Source of the DNA: Chionis minor | Taxonomy: Eukaryota > Chordata > Aves > Charadriiformes > Chionididae | DNA length: 64,000 nucleotides | Assembly (NCBI GenBank): GCA_013398295.1 | Contig: VZSF01000718.1 | Coordinates: forward strand, 62,001-126,000 | Direction of reading: 5' to 3' | Shown: in pieces, positions 13,101-28,100 of the stretch | Layout: each line of letters begins with the position of its first letter | Position numbering within the stretch: position 1 is the first letter of the stretch | Position numbers and translations under genes: made by a program | The notes under the pieces: generated by a model | Database searches by the model: none | What the model was told of the DNA's origin: nothing | The model's input: the letters and a program-made list of their open reading frames with translations, nothing else

Positions 13101-16100
13101 ACCTCAATGTCTCTCCGATACTGCGGTGCCCAAAACTGAACACAGCACTCAAGCTGCGGCCTCACCAGTGCTGAGTACAGGGGCACAATCACTTCCCTGC
13201 TCCTGCTGGCCACACCATTCTTGATACAGGCCAAGATGCCATTGGCCTTCTTGGCCACCTGGGCACACTGCTGGCTCATGTTCAGCCGACTGTCCATCAG
13301 GACCCCCAGATCCTTTTCTGCCAGTACATAGTAACTCTTCATTTCCCTTACGTGTACCAGAACATAACACAGAGTACAGCCTGCAATGTAATACAGCTTA
13401 GGAGGGTGGCTATGTTCTCCAGAGTATTTTGAATCCTCATTCTTTTTCTTAATTTTAACAAGTTGCAGAGCTGGGGACCTCGCTTGAGGGAGACACTGAT
13501 CTAAAAATGGTTGTGAGCTTGACAGTCTGTATGCTTATTCAGGAAAAGCCATACCCAGCAAAATGAGCCAGCCCTGCAGAATGCCTAGGAGACTCAGCAG
13601 ATGGGAGTTTTACAACTGTACATAATTTATGGCAATTTGATTGCAGCAAATGATGGATAAATATGGGACAGATTTTAATCTCTCACTCTGCAATTCTGAA
13701 AATACCGACAAGACAGCCCTTCACTTCAAACACCTCTGTAAATACCACTTTATATGATAAAGGGACTTTCACATGCTCATCAGGAGAAAGCAAAATGTCT
13801 GTTTACACTGCTCATCCTCACACATGCATATGGATCTGAAAAGAAATCTAATGTCTAGCTCACATGGTTTATTCATAGGGAAATGAAGCATCCAGCAAAG
13901 GCCTACTGGTACAGAAGGAAACCATGGAGACCAACAACCGCGCTACTCAGCTTGTGCAGCAGCTCAGTAATATGAAGGATAACATTCAAGGTAAACAGAT
14001 TTCTTTCTGGTTCAGCTCAGTGTCAAGCATGTATTAATGAAACCTCCAGTAAAAAAAAAGTCATAGCACCTGGTCAGTCTTGCAAAGCTGCTTGTATGCA
14101 AGGCTTTTGCAGCCTGCAATGCCATGACAAAAATTGTCTCTCTTAAAAGACAACCAACGCCATGGGCTGACTTGGTCTGGCACCCAGAACAAGGGCTGGT
14201 CTTTCTTTTTTCTCTCTTTGACAGAGCAAAATAACAGTAAGTAGGTTTACATGAAATACTTCAAGCTAATTCAGCCTGTATCCTGTTTGTTTGAATAACT
14301 GCTCAAGGTATTGATATAAACCTGTGGGTAAAAAAAAAAAAAAAAAAAAAANAAAAAAAAAAAAAAAAAAAAGTCAGTATCACATTGGGGCTGGATGAAG
14401 CCACAGACACAAGCACAGGATGGGTGATGAGAGTGCTCTGTGTCTTACTTGTCAGCAGACTCATGCAAGTGCCCTTCTCTCATCCTGGTGATAAGTAATG
14501 GAAGCCATATGAATACCTAGACAGATTTTTTTGAAATTGTGCTTTCCCTTTTGAACCCGTGGTAGTCAGTTATGTCTGTCTAACTCTGGTGATTGCACCA
14601 GTGAGTGTTACTTTAAAGACAGTTTTTGCCTTTTAGCCAAGTGTTGCTGAGTAGGATTGTGCTGGTTCATATAACTTCATGGAGATGCGTGTAAGAAGAA
14701 AAAGATGCTGAATAGTAAATAATTTTGTGAACTTACTGCTTCCCCAAGCTCAGTGTGGGAGGCGGTGATGATTTTCTTTTCAAGCTGCTTATTGCTTCAT
14801 CTGACCAGAATTTCCAATTGAGCTTGGGTCCAGACACATCTACAGAGCATTACAGACTAGCTGTTGTCCTCTGGTTCTCTTTTTTTTCTGAAATACAGAA
14901 GTAGAATTGGAAAACTGTATTCTCATCACCTGTTTTTTCCACAAAGAAAGCCCTGCCTCTAATGAAAATTAAAAACAGAATTGTAAACCGTGTGGCTAGT
15001 GCAGACCATCAGGAATGGTTATAGTGATGCTGTTTCACTGTAGGAAAGGTAAATATGTGTCATGGTTTAGCCTCTGTTGGCAACAACATGATCATAGAAT
15101 CATAGAATGGTTTAGGTTGGAAAGGACCTTTAAAGATCATCTAGTTCCTGTACCATCTGTACCCCTGGCCATGAACAAGGACACCTCCCACTAGACCAGG
15201 TTGCTCAGAGCTTCATCCAGCCTGGCCTTGAACACTTCCAGGGATGGGGCCTCCACAGCTTCCCTGGGCAACCTGTTCCAGTGCATCATTACCCTCATGG
15301 TGATGAAGATCTCCCAAAATTAGGAGAAGAGTGAAACTGAGAGCTCTTTCATGTTAAAATGTTGGGACAAACTGTAACCTATTATCTCAGTGTCCTGCTC
15401 ACCTACCCACAAGATGTGAGGGGATGCAGATAAAACTTATAAAGTCCGTCCTTGGGAAACATGCTAGAGCAATAAAAACATCTCTAGCACTAGCATAAAT
15501 TTCAAAACATAACTTCTCTTCTGACTGTAAATGTATCTATTTTACACCTTCCCAGATGAACTGGTATTTTTATTTAGAGTTTGTGAAACTTCTTTCATCT
15601 TTTTACTCTCCTGTATATCAAAGGATAAATGACAACAGTGAACATCTTCCCAAGTACAAGTGCACTTAAAAAAGGTTTCCCAGTCAGAGGTGATAATCTT
15701 GGAATATATATGACATAGCATTCTCATGCTGATATATAAAACTGAGATTAAACCAATTGCAGCCTCTTCTTCAGTGCCTACAGAAAGCAATAAAACCCCA
15801 CGTGAACGTACTCTGAATCATTTCTGTCCCCTGTATACCTGCATCCTGAAAGCCTCCATCCTGCCATAGAGCGCACCGATTTTCCTCAGTCTTTGGTAAA
15901 GCCAACAGTATACAAAAGCTGTATATAGCACCAGAATAGACAGGCCGACTGGCAGTTGAGGTTAAAGAGCCCTTCTTCAATAGAAATAGTTGATTAATAG
16001 AGCTGACTAGTTCTGTCTTAGAGCAATTACTGCAAGGTCTGTGGCAACGTGTGTAAGGAAGAATGGTTACATATCAACTGTTACCCTTGCTTATCCTTAT

Positions 16101-19100
16101 CTCCATGGATGCTTTAACCATTATTTTATTTCAACAACCATAGTTAAGTTAACATATTGCATCACACAAAAGAGGTAGCCTCATAGGATGTTACATTTGT
16201 ACTACCTTCTTCCACCTGTGATGCTAAATCACCTTTGACTGTCTGGCCATCCATCACATTTTATTTCTACAATTATTGAGCAAAAGTGTCAGCATGAGCC
16301 TCGTTGTATGTCACCAACAATAATTGGTTGACCCTCTGCAGATTGTCCTTTTGTATTATTAATTGGTTTGGGGCATGACAGTAACCACAGAAGGCAGACG
16401 TGTTTGGCACACAATCAGGTGTTCTATCAACCAAGAACCAACACCCATGGCTATGACTCAAAAGAGAGTGCTTGTTCATCCGGAAAGCAGCTGGAGACAA
16501 GTAGGTGAAAATTTCCATCTACATGGTGGCATGAAATTTCCACCATGCTCAAAACTCTTCTTCTACAGGGGCATCAATCCAGTAGTAGGCAAGCCACTCT
16601 TTACCGAAGGGAAAGTGTGTATGTGCACACACACACATGCACCTGTGCCAGCATGAGAAAGAAAAAGAAATCCATGGAGCTGCTGGTGGTGATCAGTTAC
16701 TGCTCAATATGAGCCTTTAAAGCTTCACCAACGAGCTCAGGAGCCAGCAAGAAACTGCATACAAAGACAATCTGTCAAAGAATCAGTTGTGCTACAATAA
16801 CATATCTGTTTTTTATAAAAATATTACAGATGTATAGTACTGGCTTTGCAGGCTCTGGCTATCCACAAAAGTAGTGATGAACGCAAGCCAAAGCTACTCA
16901 CATCATAGGGCATAAAAGAGGAGGTGATTGGTATTAGAGGCCAGGACTGAGAAGTGGGTAAACTTTGTAATGCCTGCACTGGGGATGGGTAAACTCAATT
17001 TCAGCTGTAGGCATCCAACAGTGTTTTTTGAACTGAGACCAAAACCTTGAAATAGTATCTATCTCCAAACCAGCTCGGCAGTATCAGGCCAGAAGCCATA
17101 TGTTAATCTCTTTAGGGTGCCTCAAACTTCTTCAAATGGAAAAAGAGGTTACTTCAGTCTCCTTGCTGTTGTTGTTCTTTAATAAACGTAACATTTTTGC
17201 AGCAGCACTTAAAAGCCACAGTCCTGGATGAAAGCCCCAACCTGCTACATGCCACAGAACTCAGAATAAAATGATGATCCCAGCCTATAAGAACTGCCAA
17301 GCCAAATAGTGCACACAACCCATGCCTGCTTAATCTCATCCTCTTCTGATGAGACCCCCACATATGCCAGAAAGTGTGATTTATTTACAGGTTTAATTTT
17401 AAGATTGGATTAAACATAATTATCTACTATAGAGTAGGAAGATAATTAAAACTTTCTTTTGCCATCAGCATGATCTGGATTCACAAAAGTAAAAGCACTC
17501 CACAGTATCTACTTCTCTGTAGCCGTGCTGGATTGACCATCTGTTCCTTTTTCCTGCAGAAATCAGCAGCAAGATGAAATACTATGCAGTTCAACAAGAG
17601 CTGAGCCCCGAAGAAATTGCCCAGAAGCTGAGTGCGGCTGAGGAGATGCTGAAGGAGATCAAACGCCGTAAACCTTTCACTAATCAGAGACAACTTGCAG
17701 ATAAGGAGGAAAACGTAGCGGAGGACTGTGAGTTTTAAGTCTGTTTTTCCATTCACCCACATGATGATGCGCAGCTGGCACGGGCTGGGCAGCCCTGGAT
17801 GTACTGCTGAGCCCTGGAGGAGGACCAGCAGGTGCTCGGCAAGCACCGAATGGTGTACTGAGGATGCTACTGCTTCCAAATGCCCACCCCAAGTCTCTGC
17901 AGGTGCTCGCTACCCTCATGGCAGAATGGCCAGAAAAATACGTGTGTGTGCGTGTGTGTGTGCCTGTGCACTGCAGCACCTCAGCGATAGTTGCTTAGCA
18001 AGGTTCGTGCCAGGGCTGGAATTGCTCGTGTGAACATCTTCCTTCCCCACTGCCAGCCCTGCCGTGGGGACAGTACACTCCAGCAGAGAGAGAAAAACTG
18101 CTGGTATGGGAAAGGCTGGCAGCCCAATTCTCACAGGTAGGTGACCATGAGTCAGATCCCCAGGACAATAAGGACTGTCTTCTCCAGAATAGCCTGGTTA
18201 GCTGTGACAATGAAAAACAAATGAAGAGCAAGGAAAGCCAAACCTAGTTTCTTTTATGAAAAGCTACTTGAGCGGGGGAATTAATGGGATTAAAACGAGA
18301 TAGTAAAATCAGAGGTATCTTCCCTTTTCAAAAGAAAGGGAAGATTAAAATCCAGATTTAAGACTTCTCAAGTGAGCTTTTAACAAATGTGTTTTACTGT
18401 CCCCTAAGCAACAGCAACAGAAATGGTTGCAGAGGTAAGTTTTGTCAGAAATCCAAGCTTTGGATTAATCAGTGGCCTCTGATTTTTCTCCCAGTGCTAC
18501 AGCAAGTCGAAGAGTTTCACGAGAGGCACAATGATACCAGATCTCTAGTATCTGATGTGCTGGAGCAGCTCAGCGAACAGGATGTCAAGCTGTCAGACCT
18601 GGAGGAGGCATTAGACCAGGCACTTGACTATGTTATACAAACGGAGGATATGAATAAGGAAAACACAGCCAGTCTTCAAAGGCATGAGGTACTATGCAGT
18701 ACATTTATCATAAAGGTTGTCTGTGAATGCTCCATCTCTGCTGGTGCTTAAAATAGTAGATTGCAAACAATTTAAATTCAGGAATCACCACACCAAAAAA
18801 GAGGTTTTTCGACCACTCAGAGGGACGAGTTTGACTCCAGTTCCAAGAAACAAGTTGAGGAAGTGCATTTATTCATGCAGTGACAATAAATGGCAAGGTT
18901 TGGCATGGCATGTCTCAGCAGGCCAAGGAAGACATGGATACTGATGCCTACACTAAGAAGACATATTATAACAAAACCCAAGAAGCTTAAAATTCCATGT
19001 AGCCTGGCTGCTATAAATATTGTGGTGGGATTGTTTCACCTATTATGTACTGATTTATAATGTGGAAGGACTTCATGCTCACAAAAGTAATTTTATTCTA

Positions 19101-22100
19101 TCAAAACAATTATTTATAAAGATTCTGCTCTGCAACTGTGCCCTGGGCTGAGTGCATTTATAATGTTGCGTCCAAACTTTCTCTCTGGTCCTCCTTAAAC
19201 AAAATGCATCCACATTTTTTCAGGAAGAGCAGATGATTGTCCTTGCATCTTCAAGCACAAATCCATTCTTTAACTGTTCCACAACATGTTCCTTGAAACT
19301 GGGTTTTCTACTTGCTGGGTGAACAGCCTAGCTACAAGGCTACAGCAGTTTTCCCTCATGCTTTGTTCAAATGAATAGTTTTGTCATTTTGAAGAAAGTA
19401 ATCACTCCAGAGGAGAGCTCAGAGGACACCTGTCCCCTACAGCACAGAAGGGGCACATGTTTGCCTCTCAGTGGTGGTATTAGGTTACAATCCTATCTGA
19501 CTGATGAGGAAATTGAATTTTCAGGTTTCTTATCCCAGAAAAGTATTCAATCCATCTCCTTCCAGCAGTTTTGTGACTATTTCGCTGGTTTTTTTAGTTT
19601 CCTTTAGAGATGCAAAACCAGAATGTCCCGCCTAAAACTTTTCATTTATTTTTTTCAGCATGGAGTAAAATGACAAAGAGTTCAATTTGGAACCATTTGA
19701 AGTGAACTGTTTTCATTTCAATGGCTGAAATTGTTTGGATTTTGGAGGAGAGGGATTTAGGGAGCAATTTTGTGACTTGCAAATCCAGGCCAACTTCTGG
19801 GTTTCATAGCATCAGTGGCTGAGCTTTGAGCACTCAAAATTTGCAGCGCTAGAAGTTCATGCTGATGTGGAAGGCCTAATAATTCCATAGAGAAATCAGG
19901 CGTGTTGTTCTTGTGTATTCTTCAACAAGCAGCTTGGGAACCTTATGTACAAAGCCTCTTCTGTTGTTCCATTGTTTCATAATTACAGTGCCAAGCTGCA
20001 GCTCGTCTCACATTTATGAAGCAAAGCCTGAAGTGTGTAGTCACAATTGTTCACTGTTTTTAACCGGTTGGATCTTCATTGTTGCTCACAATGAAAGCAG
20101 ATGCTCTACAAGCAAGATTGTTCACATTCGCTTTACTATTGACAAGTAAAAGAGATCACTGTACTGTAGACTTTAAAAACCTCACGAAAAAAAGCTAGTC
20201 TCCAGACCACTATGAAAAATCCATGTTTAATTTGTCTCTGCTGGCAGTGCACTGAATAATGCTTCGTTCTGATAATTGCTCATGCTGTAATATAAAATGA
20301 AATTAATAAATTTTAAAAACCGACATTTATTTCACAAGTACAAGAAAACGCAGAGTGGCATTACAGTATGCATCTATTAGAGATGTCTGGGGAAAACTCA
20401 GACTTCAAATTTGTCTAAAATCTATTTAGTTCATCACTTCATCTTTTGAATTAACTTTAATAAATTAACAAAAATAGTAACACTATTTTAGCAATGTACA
20501 GATGGTTTTGGATGTGATTTTATTTTATTTTTTGTAGAAACAACATGAGAATATAAAAGAGCAAATAGACGAAGTGAACAACATTCTGCTAAGTGCCACA
20601 ACTATTTTGGCAGGGCCACAAAAGGTCAACTCTGAGTTAAGTGAGGTAATAAAGGTAGGTGCCTCAGTGACTTGTTTAAATGATATGTCCTGATTTTTTT
20701 AAGTCATGTGTTTAGACTGCTGGATAAAAACCTCTTATTTTTTATACTGCTTCAATGAAATACTGATGGATATTTCCCCAAAAAAGTATAAATCTTCCTG
20801 GATGAAAAGATCTGCAATTACATTTTACTGCCACAGAAAAATAACTATGTTATAAGGACACCTTACTGTAGGCAGAGCTGAATGAAGGATTTTGCTCAAT
20901 CATTTCATTACAAGCAGCTACCAAAAGATTCTTTGCTAAAAGACTGCACTATATACTCATGCCTAGAAGCAAGCATAGCAGAAGGCTAAAGATCCTAGAT
21001 ATTGGTGTTAAAAACAGCCACTGTCAGAGTGTAAAACATATATAAGCAGATTGTCTTCTGTTCTAAGATTCCTCTTCTGGAACTGTAGACTAGTATCCAG
21101 TGTTTGGAAGAAGACAAGGTGTTGTAGGAAATTTTTAGAAATTGTAGGGTTTTGGACTTTCTATGAAAAAAATTAAGAAGATAAAACTGGGATTTTGCTA
21201 ACTAAAATATTTACCAAAGCTGCTTTTTTTTTTTTGCTCCCCCCCCCATTTTATTTTAAAATTTTGAGATAATTTAAGACAAATGAAAATTCTCCACATT
21301 CATTCTTTTGGACCATAGCTGCCCATTTCTGTTTTTAAGATAAAAGCAAATAACAAAAGTCATTATTTTTTTCTTTGAAAAAGTAATTTGAGAAAACAGA
21401 AAGAAGACGGCTTGCTTTCTAATCATCCCTAGGTGATCAAGCAGTATGATCCTGTGTTTTGTACAAAACAAATTGTTGCAGTTTATCTCTTTGGGTCCCC
21501 CAGTCCTGTGGATAAATTTACACATATGGGATGTTCACACTGCCGGGAAGGAAGTAGCATGCAAACATTATACATCTTCCATTCTCATTAGCAATAAGTG
21601 TTTTCATGCTTCGCTCACTCAACCTTTTTCTCTCCCACCGTTTCATCCTTTTTTTCATGTATTTTGAGGCCACATTTATAATCCTAAAGCATAACAGCAA
21701 GCTTGTGTATTGGAGAGAAGGTGAATGCAGGCCTACTTGGTCTTCCCTACAAGAATTTCATATAAGGAAGAAGTATGGCTAAGGCAAAGCAATACTTCTC
21801 TTTGCCTATACATACCTGTAAGTGGTATTTAGGTGGAGCGATTTACAAATTAGACTAACCCAAGATGTCTTAGCCTGAGGGATGTCTCTGTGCAAGGAGG
21901 CAGAAAGGAGCCAGGGCCCATGTTCTGCAACATGGCACAGCTCACAGCAGTACAGCTAAACTCTCTGCCCCTCTCCAGCAACTGCCAAAATGTCCCTGGG
22001 CCACTGGCACTGTTTTGCAAGGAGGCAAGTTTGGGAGAGTGGCAGCTGGCCCGGGCCAAAAAAGTGACAGGGCCCATGCAGTAATGGGATGATGCATAAG

Positions 22101-25100
22101 CCCAACCACCGCAGCACTACATAGTTTACTTGTATAGATATCATTTAGAAGTCCCAAAAAGTAATATCTGGCCTGCAGCCTTCACAGAGAAGAGGTAAAA
22201 AAAAAAAAAAAAAAAAAAGAAGAAAAGAAAATTGTGGGTTCCACCTCCCAGTCGAAGAAGAACTGCAATGAGGGGATTTTTGCAAAGATCTGGTTTAGTT
22301 ACTTCACCTATTAGCACTTCACTCTGAAAGACTTGTCATTTGCACCATAATGTAAACATAAAAGATAGTAAGACGTTTCTCCACTGTCTGTCTTTCATAC
22401 TTTACACATATCTCTCTAATATCTTTTTAAGGGATTCCTGAAATTTTGGTTGGTTTTTATCTTCCTGCATTTGTCTTGCCATACTGACATTCATGGGACA
22501 GACTCTTTTAGATCTTTTCTCTTTTTTATCTGCTAAAAATGTAACATAAACCACATAGAACAGAAAACAATACCAAAATAATATAAAGGGTAAAATAAAA
22601 CAGAGTAATCAAAATACAGGCTTGATTTTTTACAATTTTCACCTTCTTTCCTTCCTTCCATATTTTGTTCAGAATGTGTCAGGGTTCTACGCAGAAATAG
22701 ATGGAGCGAAAAAGGAACTGCAAGAAAAACTAGCCAATCTGTCTCTGTTTGATGATGAGTTGGTAGAAAAGGCTATGCATCATGCACACAACCTAAGAAG
22801 ACTTGCTGATGAGCTGGACCGGTAAAATTTAACTTCAGCAGACTCTGTTCATACAAGTGCTACTGATTGAACAGCTGAATGAACTGAAAGACAAGCAGAA
22901 ACACAGTGACATTAAATATGCATGTCTGGAAATAGGCACTAAACAAATCACTGCTAAGTCATGTATGGAAGGACTTGTCATGGTCCAGAGGGAACAGCTG
23001 AAGTTGAGCTAAGCAAAATCGATTAATCTTTTCCAAGAACAAACATGTATCTTGCATGACATTCTCCCTTTTCTAATTCGGCATGTTCTTCTCTTCCCGT
23101 AGTAAGTGAATAGGAAAGGTAGTTTATTGAAAAGTAAAGTAATACAGGTAGCTTAAATGGGGTTTGCAGAAACAGCTCATGTCAGTAAGTTCATTCACAC
23201 TAAAAAATGTTCAGCATTATGGGCCACAAAATGGGCATTGGGATAATTTTTGTTCAAGAACGGGTTTACAAATGGAGCAGTTCTGCTACTCAATAGGTTG
23301 TGTCCTATTGTGTCCAGGGAAACTGGACCACTGACACAAAAACTTACTGTAAGACTTCCTATTTTGCTGAAAGATACTAGAGGCATCAACTTTCCCCCAG
23401 TTTACTAAAAACTCACTTCTAGACAGATCTGAAATATGACTTTATTTGCGATTTGGACTACCATGGAAAAATCACTGCTGCAAATGAATCCTCAAAAAAA
23501 AAATTTCACCGAATTCTACCTTAAATAATATAATCTTCTAGTATATTATCAAAATACCAGTTGTTTCTTAATATTAGTATGCCCTAGATAGGAGATTAAG
23601 ATAAAGAAAAAAATAACAGATGGTTTTCTTTTATACAATTGTATAAAGCTGACATCTGAAACTCTGTTCTATAATGCCACACAAACTACAGACAACCTAA
23701 AAAACAGTATGTTCAGTCTGAGATCAGCTAACTGGGGGCAGCGGAATCACTTGAAAGAAAAGAGCCCATATGGCTAGCCCTCATCTCTTACCAAAATAAT
23801 TTAAACTACCAAGTCCAACACATTAGGAATTTAACAGCAAGTAAACAGAAACAATTACAAAATATCCAGATGGAAGTGTGCTGACTCTTTTATTTGTTGA
23901 GAAGATTGCCCTGCAGTGAAACTTTAATCCTTTAAAACATTTACCCTGTCTTCAAATCATTTTGGTTTTATGGGTTTTCTTTATAATCCTGTTAGGCTTT
24001 TATTTGGTAGTTTCTTCTGTTGTCTTAGGGGAATATAGCAGGAAATTATTGCAACAACACTGAATCTGGAAACTTAATAATCTTTCAGTGTGCAAACTCT
24101 TTGAAGTAAACACACACCCATGTAAATATATATATATATATAGTCTGTATCTAACATATATTCTGAAATCTGTTTATCACAAAAATATTAAAAAATAATA
24201 TTTATTCAAAGTTGCTAACAGCTGAAGATTGAGTCCTGAACCAACTGCTGTTTTGAGTCTCCCCTGAAGACCAGTTATCGCCTAATATGCAAATCAAGCT
24301 CTACCACGCTAGCAAAGCTATGCTGTGTTTTTTAAATCTAACTTTTTCCAAAGTTTCATGACCACAGGCAGTTCTTTATCTGATCATCCCCTTTTTCCCA
24401 CCTACTTGTGGAAAATATAAACAGCCCAGTGATACAGCTGTCTTGATCACTGGCACACACAAGTCTTTCCATACATGGCCACGCGTTATCCCTAAAGAAG
24501 GACAACTGATAGATCTGTTATTCTGTTAACTGACGGGATATTTAATCTAGATTTAAAAAAGACAAAAGCTCAGTAGTCACTTGTTGCCACTCACATAGAT
24601 GTTAAAGGCAAAATTCCCAGAGTTAAACCACTGGGTAGCACCTTCTATCCACATTGTTTTCACGTGTTTCAGATTGATATAAATGGTCATACACAATGAA
24701 GAGACTACTACTTATGCCACGTATATTTATGTGGGTGATTATCATAGAATCATGGAATCGCAGAATGGTTTGGGTTGGAAGGGGCCTTAAAGATCATCTA
24801 GTTCCAACCTCCCTGCCATGGGCAAGGACACCTCCCACTAGACCTGGTTGCTCAAAGTCCCATCCAACGTGGCCTACGTAGTCAGAATTCACAGAATGTT
24901 AAGAAAATTATTCCGTTTGAAACTCCTTTGATTCAGTTTGGTTTCTTCCTCCGTTTACTCTCTTTTTAACAGGAATCTGTACGGTGTCGATACAAATGGT
25001 TTGGTACAAAGGGCAATAAACGCTTCAAACGTGTATGAAAACATTGCTGGTTATATTGAAGAAGCTAATAAAGCTGCACTGCTGGCACTGAACACAACAA

Positions 25101-28100
25101 ACCGGGTCAATGACGTAAGTATTTTTTGTAGTATCAGCTTTTACTTTGCAATGCTTCAGGGACTTCAGACACCTAACTATAAAGAAAAAACACGATTTAG
25201 TTTAACTGCCAGCATTGAAATTCTCACTGCACATTTTGCTTCATCTACTATTTATTGAACTAAATCTGTGAGCCTGAAGTCCCCTGGTATTCAAAGAGAT
25301 GCACCAGGTTCTTCCGTCTCTGAGTACAGGGTGATGCTGTTCTGTGTTGACACTCAAATTGAGGCATTTCTGTGAAAGTCCAGACAATTCCCTGGCCCTG
25401 TAGGAACCTGAGCTGGCATTCAGTGCCCGAGTCCTCTGACTCCACACAATGCCATGGGGCAGGAAAGGTGATCAAGACATCTAACAGAAGCACCACTGTT
25501 TCTCATAGAAAGTCAGGTTAAAATGGGGCAAATAGCTCACTCGCACACTCAGTACAGGCATGAGGATGCTACTTTTGTCTCTGGCCTTGCTGTTCTAAAA
25601 TATTTTACGTGCATTTTTGTATGTATATAGTTTCCAACCTATATACATGCTACTTAACAGCGATTCATTAGTGGGTAGAAAGAGGATTTGGTTAGATTAC
25701 AGGGGCCTGATCCCCAGAAAGCTGTGGGATTTTGAGCCCAGCCTTCTGCTTCCAGCATGCTACTGGGGACTGCAAGGCAGCTCCCTACGCGGTGCAAGTG
25801 TTCATCACCCATCTGAGAGGACAGCAGAAATGAACAGTCACAGTGCCAAACGAACATGTAGACTGAGTATCACGTTGACCACACTGGAGCTGATAAATTA
25901 AGAGGACTTTTGTGCTTTCTGCACCTTTGTTGTTCAGTGTTGTTGTCTGGAAAAATATACATTTCTCTAAACTTTAATTGCAATCTACAGAAAATTTTGC
26001 TTTTCAGACTTTTTTTTTCCGATCCAACTGCCAATCGTAAATGTTAACAAAGAAAATGAAACTGTAGTGACTTTGAAGTTGCATATATATGAATCAATAT
26101 GCTGTCCACAGTTAAACACAATAAAGAGGAACATTTGATAAGCATTACTCTGACTTTCTTTTTTTGGAACATACTTGTAGGCTGCGGTTGGAATTGATAC
26201 TCAGACCATTTACCATAAAGGTAAAAGCGAAGAACTGCTCCACCGAGCCATGGAGCTGCAACGGACATCAGCTGACAGTAAATATACATCCTTTCTACTT
26301 TCACAGTCCATTTACAAGCATGTACATTAAAATAAATTTCAAAAGCAAATCACTAAGACAGAACTACTGCTGTAACAGAACAGTGTATTGATTGAAGTTA
26401 CCACACAAAGTATCTGAAATGGCCACAGGCACAGTTTGAGTGGTTCATGTATTGTCATCCTGCCAGATGCTGGAAGTTTATTTCATTTACAAAAGGACCA
26501 TTTCAGATACAACCACGGTTTAAACATGTGATCCTGCAAACGGTAGTTCACAGGGAAATATACTCAATCAAGTAGTTCAACAGAAATCCATTCACAACAG
26601 TTTAAGTGTTCAGAAAGCTGGATTTCACCAGTAAAGGATAATAATAAATGTTAAAGGATTCAGGCCCTTTTTCACTGAAAACAAAAGAAAGTTCTAAAAT
26701 TACAGAAATTATCTCTTCATTTTTTCAGGACCTTTTGAAGACTTCCTTAAAACTTGTTCCAAATACTTGTTGCAGCTATTCTCAGCAGTTCTGGTGAAGC
26801 AAAGGGATAGCACTGACTGAGAAACAGGTCTCCAGATTCTTCTGAGACACCTTGTGGGAAAAAAATAATGGCTGAGAGCTGCAAGGTTGCTTTTCCTTTA
26901 GATTATGTGAAGTCAAGAGTGCCAGTATGCCCTATAATAAAAGAAGCCATACTATACTGCCTGTGGTGTATTAAATGCTTAATAACATACCTCCACGGGG
27001 TAAAACTGACCTTTTTAAATGCCACTTTGATGCCACTGAACTATACCTCCTATTTTTTCCCCACAGGTAACGATTTAACCGTCGCAGACACTGGCCGGCA
27101 TGTTAATGGCACTTTTGCAAGAATGAATGCTCTGAGAAGCCAGCTCATGACAGCCATCACAAAGATGCGATCAGCAGAGCCAGGTCATAAGAACTTCATC
27201 TTTATGATGCTTCACCTTCATACATCTAAGAGCATATCTTATCTTTGCATATGACCTGTAAAGTGGGTATTAAGGTTTCAGTCCCAGGGAGGCCTAAAGG
27301 AAATTTGACTGAAACTACAATACCTAGATAGCAAATATCCATCTTTAACACATTTGTAATTAAATTATATGTCTTGCCACTAGAAAGTATTAACATTCTT
27401 CTTGATTCTCCTTACTACAGTTGTCCTCTCCGATGTTACTCTTGATCTTTTCAGGGCCTGGAGAATCTAAAAGTCTGTGGATTTATCGTATTAATAGTCA
27501 AAATCTAATTCGCATATGCCTCACACCTGGCAAGTAGAGTATTTGGGAGGTAATTACTGGCCGTCTTGATTGACAAAACCTCACCTTAGTTTTTCAGACA
27601 AGAGACATCATAGAGCATCCAGCAAGTATATCGGAAGGTGTTCAAAGTTGACATGGTCAAGATTTCTTCATTAATTTCACCTAAAAATGGCTGGGGTTTT
27701 ACTGCCGAGACATTATCATATGCAAAATGCCACAGGTTTTACAAATACAGTAGTTGGTAACTCTGAAAAATAAAACCCCCAAATTGCCAAGTATGAAAAA
27801 GCAAAACCACTTCAGTGTCTTGGGTTTCTCTCCTTCAAAAATAACTTCCATGAAAAATATTCAACAAATACATGCATTTTCTTTCAAAAACTTGATGAAA
27901 AACAATGTATTTTTTCATCTCTGTTCCAACTTGCTTTGCTATATAACACTCATCAAAAACCAAGGACAATGAAAATTCTAACAATCTAGAATGGAAATGA
28001 GAATTTGTTAAATTTTAAGAATTAATATAACGTAGACCAACCACAGGAAGTTTTGAACATTCTCTGTGGAAATAAAGAGAAAACCAACCAAGCAAGGTTG

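Larger units (their letters stand above)
9897..13878 (+). other. LAMA4 intron with two CR1 copies and a CpG-rich CTCF-like block
   Basis: A 4 kb intron. From 5' to 3' it holds an old CR1 fragment (9965-10205), TA-rich microrepeats near 10826 and 10880, a CpG-rich patch with a CTCF-like motif (12259-12377), and a longer CR1 (12641-13325). No exon or RNA gene is recognised. Confidence 0.8.
13991..17559 (+). other. LAMA4 intron with poly(A), LTR-like end and CR1 fragment
   Basis: A 3.6 kb intron. It holds a 43-base A-run with an ambiguous base (14330-14372), an LTR-like start at 15057 and an antisense CR1 fragment (15091-15314). A short CA run lies at 16625-16637. The remainder is unique AT-rich sequence without recognisable coding. 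Confidence 0.75.

Noticed and set aside
14330..14372. Poly(A) tract as the tail of a processed pseudogene
   Set aside because: The sequence before it is ordinary intron with no recognisable mRNA or SINE body, and no flanking duplication is evident.
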